From Hordeum vulgare subsp. vulgare (lineage: Eukaryota; Streptophyta; Magnoliopsida; Poales; Poaceae), in contig NC_058520.1 in the NCBI RefSeq assembly GCF_904849725.1, forward strand, positions 325,263,186 to 325,327,185: DNA of 64,000 bases, given 5' to 3'. Below are positions 10,607-23,100 of this stretch, one piece after another. The position numbers and the translations under genes were made by a program. The notes beneath the pieces were generated by a model, which had not been told where the DNA came from, made no database searches, and saw nothing but the letters and a program-made list of their open reading frames with translations. Each line of letters opens with the position of its first letter. Position 1 is the first letter of the stretch.

Positions 10607-13283
10607 TTGTAACGACCAAGATGCGGTCCTTTCCGATCTGGGGATCGAGGCCCCGAATAGGAAAGAAGGGCATCTAAGCGTTTCGCAAACAGGTAACACA
10701 ACACATACATAATAATAAAGATAGACAATCAGGGATTCAATTGCCTTCTCATAAATAGCAACACTCATGAGGAGCACTGGCCCGGGTTGTAGATTAAAAT
10801 CCTTGGGGTAGCTATTCCCTCTGCAGTTTATTATTAAGTGATTAGCAAATTAACACCAATGTTGGGTCCTGCCGGACAAGCCTTAGCACTACGCGATTTA
10901 TCAAGGGGGTCCCCATAACAACCCCGAACGTGTTAGGAGCGATCATTAAGGAATCAAACACCGGTAACCGGTAACTAAGGCGGCAATAAAGGAAGAAAGC
11001 ACCCGGCAAAAGTCTAGGACTTCCGTCATTTACCAAGTATATAGGTGCATTAATTAAATAACAGAATTTAAGATAATGATATCAAGCTCATGTTATCACA
11101 TGAGTCAAGGCACATGCATCTAGCAACGCTAACACTAGTAGCTGAGCAAAGCCTACTTAGCCATTCAAGTTTTGCTAGGAAGGGATCAGTGTATGGGTTC
11201 ATGGCATATCAGGAGGCAATTTAATTCAGTGGTAGGCAGCAAGCAATATGACATGGAAACGCAAACTAGCATAACAAGTCTAGAGATGGAATCAAGGTCA
11301 TATCATCTTGCATGTGATATCCTCAGCTTGGAATGGTTCTTGATCGTCCTGCACGTACTCTCCCGACTCGACGTACTCGTTCTCCGATCCCGGTGCTACC
11401 CAACATAAGAAAAGCATCCAATGCACAACAGCACCTCAAGATGCAACAAGCAGATGATGCATGAGATGAAAAATGAGCATGCATCACTATTTCTATCACT
11501 AGCACAAGCAAAAGAAGCTACTACAAGTTTCTGGACAGAACTGTACCCTAAGCTATTTTTACATGCATGATAATGACAAGATCAGATGCGTCCCGTTAAA
11601 ACGATGCAAAACCATATAAAGAACATTACAAGCGGAGCTACGGATCAACGGGAATCAACGAAACAAGATATGAAGCCCTACGTGTCAAAATCTTCACCAC
11701 ACACTCAAATGGCACAAATCTGGTCTTCCGAGGTTGCCAAGACATATAACAACCCAACATGAATGGATTGGAGCAAGGAAGAACACCACAACATCAACTA
11801 ATCACTCTCAAACATCAAAATGACGATACTACACAATCTGCCATAATCTGCATCTTAGCACTTTGTGAGCTACATGCAACATAGCTACAGCCCTCCAAAT
11901 GTGACAAATAATATATGTGGCTGTAACCAACCAAGAATACTACAAGCACAAGCAAGAATCACGCCAAAAGGAATTAAACACAGGAAGGCACAAGGCTGCA
12001 AACTTTCCCAAAACCATCAGATCTCACGGACTTTGTGAAAATTCCTGCACCTGACTTTCTGTCTTTGTTCTGAAGCTTTTTGACAGCAGCCAAAACATAA
12101 CCTACAGAACTCTAAATGGGATGAAATTTAACAGGGAGCTTCACAAACATATCAGGTCCAAATTCCTAGAACTAAACTAAGGCTAGATCACAACACAGTG
12201 ACTAGCACTACCTCATCTACAGGAGAAGAAAATATTTCCAGATTCTCAGACTTGGTGAAATTCCAGATTTCACTAAGCTGGAATTTCCAGCCACATGCCC
12301 ACTTTGTTTAGGCTTAACTTGCACACAAGTAACACTAAGAGTTAAATGACATCACTATGGTGTAGAGCAAAATCCCTACTACTACCATACAAAAGCTCAT
12401 GCCCTTGGGCTCCACCTATTCCATGGAAACAAAGAGTAAACTTGCAACACATCTGAATATGTTAACTCCGGAAAGTATCCTAATGGTAAAACTAACTTCA
12501 CCAATGGATTCCTTGGGATATTCTACCCCAAAATCATATATAATATGTGGGCACTTACTTGGAACAAGTGACCACAAATTAAGGAAGACAGAACTACTCC
12601 AAATCATGCCTTGTGAATAGTGCATCCTTTCTTGTAGTTTCACTATATCAACTACTACATGGTTGAGCTCATGTGCACAATGACAAAGTGACATGAGGGT
12701 TTGGACCCCATGTCTTGGGTCATGCACAACAACACCACAATCACTACTACTACCACATATATCTTACACACACCTCATGCCCTCTTTCATATGCACATGA
12801 GGAGGAGCACAAGTGTTGCAAAGTGGGGCTGTTTTCACCACATGCATATCATCAACTCATATGCATATCATCTAGTAGAAACCCACACCACCTACACATG
12901 CTAGCAACACAAAGAATTCTAACACATGCATATGGCAATCACACACACATGCACCTCTCACAAGTACCCAAACATACACCACATCACCTTCCACTACTAT
13001 ACAGCACAAGCAAGGAGATAAAATGCCAATCTCAACTAAAGTGATAAGCACAAGACTATAAGCACATGCATCTACAACTCTACTAAGTGCATATTCACAC
13101 ACACAAGTGGATCAACACTTATTCACAAGCCACCAACAAATGAACATACTTGCAGATTAAGAGAGGAGGTAGCACAAACATCTAAGTGCACAAGAAAAAT
13201 AAGTATCTAGCTACAAAGAACAAGGCTGCAAGGTGGTGAACAGAAAAGGAAAAAATAAATGCACAGGACAAGGGAAAAAAATA

Positions 13284-13361
13284 AAAGGGAGGTACTGGGG
13301 TCGAACCCTAGACCTGCTTCTCGAGCACACACATGCACAAGGCAGCTACCACTCTGCTACA
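13284..13361 (-). other. tRNA-like Pol III module 1 in E1 5' LTR
   Basis: This is the counterpart of the module at 3487-3566. The A-box-like CCACTCTGCTA (plus) lies at 13349-13359, the B box around 13297-13308 (GGGTTCGACCCC has become a form ending in TAG), and the A-run lies to the left. It retains the full order. Confidence 0.5.
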
Positions 13362-13440
13362 ACTTCTGATCTGACCAGAGAGGGGGTTCTCTCCGGGTAT
13401 GCTTAACCTGCCTGCTACTGTGTCGAAGAAAATAAACGAG

Positions 13441-13530
13441 AAAAAAGGGGTTGCCGAGGGGAGGGATCGAACTCACACCCTCCTACAGGCAACAGGCAAC
13501 AGGCACCACTACTACTACCACTACGCTACG
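13441..13530 (-). other. tRNA-like Pol III module 2 in E1 5' LTR
   Basis: This is the counterpart of 3645-3726. It has a T-run (plus AAAAAA at 13441-13446), a weakened B box (plus GGATCGAACTC near 13464-13474) and the A-box-like CTACCACTACGCTA near 13515-13528. A short tandem duplication (GGCAACA repeated) lengthens it. Confidence 0.45.
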
Positions 13531-15872
13531 GAATGATGACTGAACAGAGATGGGGCACTAATCCTACTGAACCTGCCCTCGAAGATACACAGGGGAGCCG
13601 CAGCGGCCAGAACAGGGGATATGTCCCGCCGGCGACATAGCTCAAATCGAGCAACGGCTCGTGGAAGGGAGGACCCCTACGGACCCACGAGTCCAATCCA
13701 TGTGCTAATTCCGCCTGAGACGTATCACTGCAGCCTAGCTACGGTGCACGGCGACGCCGGCAACAGGGAAGCGGCCCGCCGATGATCTGCTGCTCCTACC
13801 GAAGATCTACTGCAAGGAAGGGGGTAGGAAATGGATCTGCTCACCCAAGGGAAGAAGAACTCGACCGCGACGGAGAGGAAGCAGGGGAGGCAGTGGTGGT
13901 CGCCGCTCGGGTCTGCTCGTCGGGGCGGGATGTCGCCGCCGTGGAGAAGGAGAAGTAGGGCACTCGCGTCGTCCTAGCTACAGGTATGGAATCGTGGATG
14001 ACCCCGCGTGCTCGCCGAGACGTTGGAGGGGAAGAAGGGACCTGGACGCGGCGGCGAGGAGCAACTCAACCTACTGCCATGGCGGAGGGGCTCTACCTTA
14101 CCTGACGCGGATCTTCATGGAGCGAGGTGGAGAGCGGAAAGGAGGTGGCGGCGTGAGAGAGGGAAACCTAACTGCACAGACGCCAAGGGGGGTCCCTTTT
14201 ATGGAGGAGAGGGCCGAGGAACGTGCCTCGACGTCGGTGACGCCGTCAGGTCGCCGTTGCCTGAACCAGAGGGAGAGGAACACTGACGGAGGGAGGAGAC
14301 GATAGGAACGCCGTCTACAGGGAAGCCACGCGCGAGAGAGGGGAGCTGGGCCTGCTAGTGGGAGGAGGCCCACTAGTTGGCGCCAGATAGGAGAGGAGAA
14401 AAACCTGAGGGGTTTTTCTAATTAAAACAAACAGGGAAAAGGATGTAAATCACACACAAATCTGTTGGGGTTAAAAACAAAACAAAAATGCCCCTAGTCA
14501 TAAGAAATTATGACCTAATTGAATAAAATAGAAAAGAAATATCTGGAGCTATTAAATATTTACAAAACAGAATTTGTTGGGTCTGTTTTGTGAATAGTTG
14601 CACCCTGAAAACTAAGTTACAAAACAACAAAAACACATCTTGACATCCACCACAAAATATACTAAATCATGGGCATTTTTGAATCAAGGTTGGTACAAGT
14701 GAATATTGTCTTGAGATATAAAAGAGAGAGAGAGAGGTTTGCAAATATGACAAGCCCACTTCATTTAGAATTAGTCACTCACACATGGAATCATAGAGCA
14801 CCCCAACACATGCACAACATCACAAAGTAGCTAACCACAAGATCACCACACCACAAGAAATGCTAAGATCATATAACACAACACAAGACAAGGAAAACAA
14901 TGATATGCTATGCATGCATGCATGGGAAGGAAGGAAAGAAATACAAGGGACATCACAAGAACTCATGGCACAAATAATATCATCATATCTCTGACAAGGT
15001 GGACCCACTTGCATTAGGTTCCAAATAGGGAAGGTTTACACTTGGGGCACTACAGTTAGCCACGACATCACTTTACCAGGTTACAAAGAGACCAATATAA
15101 TAATCCTTGGGAAGCATTCCAACCATCATATCTGCGTGAAATTCAGATCTTATTGGAGACACGATGTTTCAAACTCAGCATGTCTGATAAGAAAGTTTGC
15201 AACACAAATCGACGAGATAACATTGCGAGATTCTCATGAGATGAACTACGAAAGCCAACTCCAAAACATGAGCTGGATTGCAAGACCCATGTGAACACAC
15301 TGCCCAAGGCAATGATGACCACATGGAAAGTCTTACAACAAAGCACTACCAAGTTCTAGGTGGAAACCATCATTGTGGATAACAAAGCCATGTGCAAGTC
15401 CGTCTGTGGCATTCGGGGATAACACTTAACTTCTTTTCCTTGAACAAATCAATCAGCGGCTTGGTGTGCTAGGAATTACATATGGAGTGGAGATGATCAC
15501 TCTATCAAATCATAGAATACTTCGCACGTGCGTGACTGACTTGGGATGATTCCAGAGGAAGCAAAATAACTTCTCTCGAATTCACAACGGCAACTTGCAT
15601 CAAATGCACATGAATTAAAGGAAGTCACTTCTTACACCTAACATATACTTCATGTACGGAACACGAAGATATTGCTTACAAAAGTTTCCAAAACTAGCTT
15701 GATGTTCAACAAATCATGGAGAGGATAAACAATGTTATCGATGAGCTCAACAACAGTTCCTCAAGGATTCCATATATAAAGGAAATTCCACTACTATGTG
15801 AACAATGTGGTAGTATTGGTCAGACCCGAAGATGTAATGGTGTATGCTCGAGGAAATATCCATGAGTAAAAT

Positions 15873-15977
15873 AACATTAAGAATATCTTTGGTTTTGATT
15901 TTGATTTGACGATAGACCACACTCAAATCAAAGATTGGACAAGACGATAGGTGCAACAATTGACCACAAGAATCAAT
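15873..15977 (-). pseudogene. Fossil reverse-transcriptase segment in E4
   Basis: The minus-strand translation contains CPIFDLSVVYRQIKIKTKD preceded by I-D-x4-QL, which follows the Ty3/gypsy pattern ID-x-QL...F-DLRSGYHQ(I/L)KI(K/R)xxDI. The spacing between the conserved FDL and YxQIKI is right. A few residues are missing before FDL, and the catalytic YxDD region beyond is not recognisable. This is the only trace of pol seen in the LARD-like elements. It is called by eye; a profile search would settle it. Confidence 0.55.
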
Positions 15978-16089
15978 CGATGAGAATATCATCTTTCTTC
16001 AACACACACAATCACACACAAGATAACCCTTTAAAATGAACTAAGTTAGGCAAAGCTTTTATCTTCCAACTCTCCAAGTTGTTGTTTAG

Positions 16090-16094
16090 CTTAA
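16090..16094. repeat. Target site duplication of E2, left copy
   Basis: CTTAA precedes TGTGACGCC and is repeated exactly at 26026-26030. Confidence 0.92.
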
Positions 16095-16628
16095 TGTGAC
16101 GCCCCGGTAGTTAAGCTAGAGTAACCACACACTAATGGTGCCACGTCATCGAGTTTAACTAAGTTGAATTTCCACTCGATAAAAACCAAAAGTAAAATAA
16201 ATTATTTCTTCAAACTATAAAACAAAAATCATGATTGGGTTGAAGATATTCCCTAAGTAATTGTCAATGTGAAGCCAACATTTTATCATATCTTTATTTG
16301 CCTCTAAATAATTAAAACCGAGGCCATAACTATTATTTAAGTGCCTTTTAAAATATAGAAATTCCTAACTACTTTATTCAATCCTCAAACTTTTTGTGGC
16401 ACTGCCTCAGTCGCAATAAGAATAATGAACCAAGATACAAAAATTGCAAAAGTATTTTGGTATTAAAAATGAAACTAAGACAGAAACTATTTTGAAAACA
16501 AAACACAAAAGTTCTTTTAAAAAAAACAAATTAGAACTCCCTCCCCCTCACTCGGCCTTGGCCTATCTCGCTGGCCAGGTTGGCATATTCCCCCCTTTCC
16601 CCCTGGTCGTCCCAACTCCTCCCTGGGG

Positions 16629-16635
16629 TATAAAA
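16629..16635 (+). promoter_or_regulatory. TATA box of E2 5' LTR
   Basis: TATAAAA lies in a GC-rich setting (GGGGTATAAAACCACAGG), a strong core-promoter match. The truncated 3' LTR starts far downstream of this point and so has lost it. Confidence 0.65.
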
Positions 16636-17533
16636 CCACAGGAACCCTAGGAGCCACTCGACCCCCACTCTCTGCCTCTCCCCCCACCGAGCCCACCCCC
16701 GTGGCAGCTATTCCCTCATCCCACTCGATCGGCCGAGCTGGCAATCCCCAAGGAGCCATCGGCCCGCTCTGGCACCACCGCTAGCTGGCGCCACTCCGAC
16801 CTCCCTGTCGGCCACCAGCCGTCGCTGGCATTGCCTCGCGGCCGCCTCTTCGTCCTCCCCGCCGTGCGTCCCCGTCCTCCCCCTTGACGGCTTCCCCGAG
16901 CCTCTACTTCCCCTGCGCGTTGGTGAGAACCACCCGGGGGTTCCTCCCCTCCACCATCTTCTCCCTTTCTTCCCCTCCGGCGCCCCATTCTCGTGCTCTA
17001 GTGAGACCAGATGCGCCCCAGCGATGTGGCCTGCTTCCCTGGCACCGCTACACCGCCTCCCCACAGCTGCACCTGCCGCTACTCACCCTGGACGCTCGCA
17101 TGCGCATCTCACACTCGCCTGCGCCCCGTAGCCCTGCCACCCCGCGCGTGGCCGCGCCATGACAAGTCGCGTGCTCGACTGCGCCCTCTTGCCATCCCCG
17201 AGCTCGCTTACGTCGCGTCGCTGCCGCGCCCCATCCGTCCCGCACCTCCTCTCTAGCCACCGTCGCGCCGCCCGGCGCCTCGTGCACCGCCATTGCTCTC
17301 GCTGGCCTGGCCGCCGGCGTCCTCCAGGCCCGGCCACTCCAACCGGGCCTCACCCCCCCCTTGCCCACTTGGACACGGCCATCGGCGAGCGTGCCCAGCG
17401 CACCGGCCGATCTGGTTTAGTGGGGATTAATCCCCCACTAACCCCTCCTCTTTGTTAACACATCCCCACCAAATGACACGTGCCCCCCCTAAAAACGTTT
17501 AAAATAAAATAAAAATAAATAGTTAAAAAAATA

Positions 17534-17563
17534 ATTAAATTAATTAATTAATTAATTAATTCG
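17534..17563. repeat. (AATT)n simple repeat
   Basis: This is a run of ATTA/AATT units within the E2 5' LTR. Confidence 0.85.
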
Positions 17564-20134
17564 TGTAATTAAGAGTAACGAGTTTAATTAATTTGTTGTT
17601 AGTTTAAATAACCTATGACATGTGGGACGAGCCCCAATTAAAACTAACTAAAATTGTTTAAGTAAACCTGTTAATTAGTTTAGTTTAATTAGAGTATGAC
17701 AGGTGGGTCCCACACACCTAATTAAACGTGTTTATTAATTAGTTTAACTTGAAATTAAAATGTGGCAATGAAAGTAGGGCCCACTGATTAAATTGACCAG
17801 TCAACCAACTGTTGACTCTTGATGTCAAAGTGACATCATGCTGATGTCATAACTATTTAATGAATTAAAACAAATCTATTTATTTTCTGAATATTAATTA
17901 AACTTTAAAAATTAATTTAAAATAAACCGTAAGCAAGATGAAAATAATTTGAACATGAAAGTTGATTAGCAGAACAAGACGAACCCGGATACGCTATCCG
18001 TTCGTCTGTCACGCGTCCCTAGCATAGCGAACATGGAACTTCTTCATCCGTTTCGCGTGATCGGTAGTAGCCACAGACCTAGGAAATATCATCTGATATT
18101 TTTCCGATCCGTCTATGATGAATGTTACTTCATTAGCTCATGCCTAGACCTCCATATTGCCATGTCATGAATAGCGATTGCATCTGCGTTTATATTTACT
18201 GTTTCTTTCCCCCTCTTCGTACCGGTAGACCGTAAGTCTTACGCTGCTGCCGGGTACGAGTACCCTCCTGACGACCAGCCCTTTGCCGCCGAGCAGCAAG
18301 GCAAGCAACCCCCCCCCTTGATCATCCCTATATCGCATATTTCTTTCTCCCTCATGCTTGCATTAGAATTTTTCTACTGTTGTAGATAGATCCTATTCTG
18401 ATGCATAGCCTGTTTTTGATGAACTACTACTTTACTGTACCACAAGCTAAACTGTTTAGTATAGGTGGAGCAGTCATCCCCTTTGCCCCCTTAGTCCAGT
18501 TGCCCCCGCTTTATCGTCAAGTCTCGATCCCTGATCGACGAGCCAAGAACCGACACAGCACTTACACCCCCCCCTTAGTTGTACGACGCTGCAGAGCTAC
18601 TATCTGGTACCGAGGGTGACACCTCGCGAAGTACTCATGATGCTATCTCTTAGTGCAGCTAGTCGGTCGTGGTTATCATGGGTGATTCCTCCTTCACCAC
18701 TCCTGGCGATGACTCTGTCATGCAACCCCCAAGTGTGAGACCCTCGAGAGTGATTCCTCTAAGCCCACCTTGACGATTGCATCATTCGGAATCCAATGAC
18801 GGTGATATCTCGGATTCCCCCTGATGTTACAACCACACAGTTACTTGATCGTGTTACTAGGACTTTGATGAATAAGTTGGTGGGTGGATTCCCGCGTGGA
18901 TGTGTCGATGAGTTAATTAAAATGTTAATGGATTTGGGTTTTTGATCTGGGTTGGTCGGAGACCTTTTCGCACTAACCGGCTACGCGGGAGAAGTTATGG
19001 GTACTCGGCGTCGTGGTATCAGCCGAAGCTCTTCAGACGTCAGCAATGGAGCGATGCACGCCCGAGTGGTCTGGATTATCACCGTTCTTGTATAAGAGGT
19101 GCCAGGACTGACATCGGCTGCCAACGCAATGTGCACGAGTGCAAATGGTGATCGGCCCATGACCCCTGTGCACTTAGGATTTAGACTAGTGGGCTGGCCT
19201 CTCTGTTGAGTCTAGGTGGGGCTGCGACGTGTCGATGTTCCGAGGTTGGGCATGACCTAGGAAAGTGTGTCCGACCAGAATTTATCGAGCGCGACGGGAA
19301 ACTAGGTGCACCCCTCCACGGATGAAAATTAACTATTCGAATAGTCGTGTCCATGGTTAGAGGACGAGTTGGAGTTGTGCCCCGATCTTATACAACTACA
19401 ACTGTTACTTAACTAGAATGTTTGCTCCGGGACTGCTTCCTCGCAGGGAGTCGAGGAAGGATCTTTGGGCGTGACTTTAATTAATATTGCTACAACAATA
19501 TGATTACTAATTGTGTTACTTGCTCTACTCTCGTCTATTGCTGCAAGACGCTGAAGATGCTAGTCTTCGAGAGCACTAAGCCTTCTCTCTCTTTTCTCAC
19601 ATTGTTGTTGTCAGTCCACATAACCCCTTCCTTTGATACTGATGCATACTTAGCATAGTTGTGATGTCAGTCTTACGATTACTTTGGATGAGTACTAACC
19701 GTTGCTTTGCTCCCCCTTTTCGCCTTGATTTGTTGCAGTGAACAGATCCTGGAGCCCAGGAGATGGCATATCCCGCCGACGATGCCTGCTACCCCCGGAT
19801 GGTGCCTACTACGTGGAGGCCGCTGAAGACCAGGAGTAGTTAGGAGGTTCCCAGGAAGGAGGCCTCGCCTCGTTCGACCATTGTATATTTTGTGCTAGCC
19901 TTCTCTAAGGCACCTAATGTTTCATGTCTGTACTCAGATATTTGTTGATTCCGCTGACTCGTGTGTTTATCGAGCTTCCGTATTCTAGCCCTCGAGGCCC
20001 CTAGTTTGTAATATGAAGCTTGTATGTTTTATTTGTGTCTAGAGTTGTGTTGTGATATCTTCCCGTGAGTCCTTGAGCTTGGTCGTACGCATTTGCGTGT
20101 ATGATTAGCGTACAATCAAATCGAGGGCGTCAAA

Positions 20135-20150
20135 AGTTGGTATGAGAGCC
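20135..20150 (+). promoter_or_regulatory. E2 primer binding site (initiator tRNA-Met type)
   Basis: AGTTGGTATGAGAGCC follows the LTR end. It matches TTGGTATCAGAGCC with a single change (C to G). Confidence 0.75.
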
Positions 20151-23100
20151 AACTGCCTGTAGGTAGCCCCCTTTCCAACTCCTTGGCCGAAGTTGAGTCT
20201 AGTACTTGAAAAACTTTACTAACATTGTTGTGTGGCTTACGGGCCCACATCTCAATCGAGTGGTATTAGTATCTTTTACTCCTCTTCTATACTCTCGATT
20301 CTGATCTCTCTTCTCTTTCACGTTAAAGTTTTTTCTAACTCTAACTTTATATTCTCGTAAATACTTCCTCCCAGAGATCCCCGTATTCTAGACGATAGCT
20401 TGATTCATTCGAAGACCCTGAAGATACTCTCCGATGTTCTCTCGAGAACTTGTGATCATCGGTTTTGCGATTTCCCTTCCTCCTTCAACCCCTATGGATC
20501 ACTACATACAAATGCAGTTCATACTTTCTTTTCCAATTGCTCTTGTTTTTACGAGATGCAACAAATTATCTTATCGGGGATTCATTCGTCCTGAGTTGTC
20601 ATGGGTTTCGTAAGTCCTTCGAATTACTATTTGATCTTCCAAAATCCTCAGTGGTGTATTTTTCTTGACCTTCCTCACCTACTTGCGTTATGGTTAATTC
20701 CATGTGTGTAGCAACCATCATTTGAATCCTTTGTGATTGTCCTTAGGTTTTATTGATTCAACCTGTGTGTGAATGCACGCAATCATCTATTGATTCTCAT
20801 AAATTATCTTTCCAGCTCAGAGGTCCTTCCAGACATGAGTTGGTTCTCGGCAAATCAACCTTGGTTGATTGTCCATCTAAGTCCTTTCAACTTGCTTGTA
20901 TTTGATCGAAGCATCTGATTCTGATACACCAACCTGGAAATCACAATTCCTTTGGTATTGAAGCATCATAATTAATCAGATGTTCTATAATCCAATGCCT
21001 TGCCTTCTATCTCCCTCCGATTGAGTATCGATACTCACATCACGTCCTTTGTGGACTTCCAGACCCATTGTTGGGTTATTATCCGACGGCATCCTTTACA
21101 TTCGAAAATTCTTGTGAAATTGTTCCCCAGATACATGATGCCATTGGTAAATTGTGTCTTGTCTCTTTGATAAGTTGTATCCTGTGCTTTTGTGAGCCAT
21201 GCTGATCAAGCATGTGTTAATTATTCTTGAAGTTTGTGGTATATGTTCGGAAGATGCCCCGACGGGTTGAACCTATGCCTTCCTAAACAATATGATCCAA
21301 AGAGTTTTGACGAGTCTTACTCTTCTGGTGATTGGCCAGATAATCTTTCCAAGGTACAACATCATCAAAGGTGAGGAGTAAATGGCAGGAGATGCATTGA
21401 TGAAGTGGGAGTCAACCTTGAACTTGTGTTCATGCCCATGGAAACAACATTGATCATATCAGAGAAAGTTCTCGTATCAAGAATCATTCGTTGTATGATT
21501 TGATCTTGCATCTGTGATTTGGTACTTTGCAACTGTGGTTCCGACCATGATTGTTCTTCTTTGATCCCATGTGTAGACAAATTAAAGCACATGTCTTCTT
21601 CAGAGCAATACATCGGTCCAAGCCTTAATGTTGATCTACCTCCGAGTATTATCCCTCGTATCCTGAGAATCACGGAGCTACATAACTTCTTGTGAGCTCC
21701 TCATCAACTATGATGTTTCGTTGACTCCAGTTTCCACGTGTTTTGAGTTGATGGACACACAAGTACACTAATAACTGAATGAGTATGCATTGATATTCAA
21801 CAACTTTTAGTAATCTTCCTTGTTTACGAGTTTGTACTTGATCTTGTCACTCCAAGCTGTTAAGCTACATCATCGTCATCATGCTAAAACTTGACCATGC
21901 TATCTATGTCCTCCATCCCTAGAACACATTTCCAACTGTGCGTTAAGCTCACATCGAGCTTTGAACATCTTGTTGGTTGTCTTGAAAGACAATTTCGATT
22001 CGGAGCTGGCAATCTTATCCATGGTTCCAACAACCTTTCGCTTCTTCATTCCATTCTTGATGTCATTGCTGAATGATTACATCTTCATGTAACTTCTTGA
22101 CAAATGTGTCGTGATCATCATCAGCATTCTGAACTCTTCAAGGGTATCAATCAGATTCTTGATGATAAGGACTATCCTTGCCTCTCAATGATTGGTGTTA
22201 TCATCGGTAAACCCTTTTGCCTTCCCTCCAACACAAACTTGTTCATGTTTGTGTTGTCCCTTAAGTTCCTGACTATTCGGCTTATGTTATCTTCTACCTT
22301 GGAATATTACTATCTTTTATGTCAATAATGTCGTGAGGGTTGCACACGTCTTAAGAATTATTTATATAGTGATACTTCTCACCATCACCATACATTTCTT
22401 GGTCCCCATGTTGTTTCTAGCCGGAATACTGACAAGTGGACTCTGGTGTGTGATTCCAATACTTCTAGCAGCCCTATTGCTTCGGAGTTAATAACTAATT
22501 GTTTCATTATTAAGGCTCGTCACTTTAGCATAGGTCGTGCTACTCAGTCCATATTTTTGAATGCACCCTTCAAACAATACTTAATTGTTGTTGTTCCCTC
22601 GAGCATACAACATTATACCATTTGATTTGACAAATGATATCTCCTTGATATTATAATTTTGGAAAATCATCCCTATCAAAATGTTGAGGGATTGTTGTTG
22701 AGCCCATCAGCCACACCCTCAATTTCTCCTTGTTCGACGATGAAGCTCATGAAGGATATGTTTGCTAAAAGAAGTGTTTTCCATGAATTCACGTGCATTC
22801 TTGCCACCGTGAATATATGAAAGTTTTGTTTCGCTTCCTCTAGGATCATCCCAATTCATTCACGCATGTGTGAAGTGTTATATGTTTTGAAGATTTGTTG
22901 TCTTCACTTCATATAACTTCTCTTAGCACCCCAAGTCACTAACTGATTTAATCCAGGAAAAGAAGTTCCTTCATAAGAGCTAATCCATGATTACACCTGG
23001 AATTTTGATATCCTCAATGATGGTTCCGAAATCAGAACTCGGTTGCATTTCATGGTAAAAATTCCATGTGGGCACGAATGTCTTGACATTGTGTTCACGT

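Larger units (their letters stand above)
1..15054 (-). mobile_element. E1: chromodomain Ty3/gypsy LTR retrotransposon (Tekay-like), truncated by window start
   Basis: The order on the minus strand is 5' LTR (10608-15054), iMet-type primer site, gag-PR-RT-RNaseH-IN with a C-terminal chromodomain-like segment, polypurine tract, and 3' LTR (to 5249, start outside the window). The LTR ends are TGTAGTGCCC and GGTCGTTACA, the usual TG...CA. The base after the right LTR begins GTTAG, which would be one copy of the 5-bp target duplication; the other lies off the window. The coding frame has six stop codons, so the element is dead. The integrase C-terminus and the LTR of over 4 kb point to the Tekay/Del chromovirus lineage; the exact family name is not assigned. 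Confidence 0.92.
10608..15054 (-). repeat. E1 5' LTR, 4447 bp
   Basis: Its ends are TGTAACGACC at 10608 and GGGGCACTACA at 15054 in plus orientation. It is paired with the left copy, base 10703 matching window base 1 and 10761 matching 981. It lacks the block corresponding to 56-977 of the left copy, with a one-base filler at the junction (10758), which fits a deletion. The tRNA-like modules recur at about 13284-13361 and 13441-13530, the second with a degraded B box (GAACTC in plus). The TATA-like motif recurs at 14194-14206. Confidence 0.93.
15055..16094 (-). mobile_element. E4 internal fragment (LARD-like element), left piece
   Basis: No intact ORF is present. Read on the minus strand, 15880-15480 is collinear with E2 internal positions about 22575-22960; shared words include TCCTCGAGCATACA and GCTTCCTCT followed by ATCATCCC. 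The target base run CTTAA at 16090-16094 is one side of the E2 duplication, so this fragment continues at 26031 and then 34513. It holds a fossil RT motif at 15873-15977. Confidence 0.75.
16095..20134 (+). repeat. E2 5' LTR, about 4040 bp
   Basis: It begins TGTGACGCCCC and ends GGGCGTCAAA (CA to AA at the last dinucleotide, compared with CACA in the 3' copy). It contains an AT-rich part, a TATA box at 16629, a strongly GC-rich leader (16550-17450) that throws up spurious ORFs, an (AATT)n run at 17534-17563, and an R/U5 part from about 18298 shared with the 3' LTR. Confidence 0.88.

Noticed and set aside
15055..16094. A separate low-copy or host intergenic region
   Set aside because: Its reverse complement is collinear with the E2 internal domain and it is bounded by insertion boundaries, so it belongs to E4.
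16708..17458. Dense ORFs on both strands
   Set aside because: GC-rich part of the E2 5' LTR downstream of its TATA box; no domain and no counterpart in the truncated 3' LTR.
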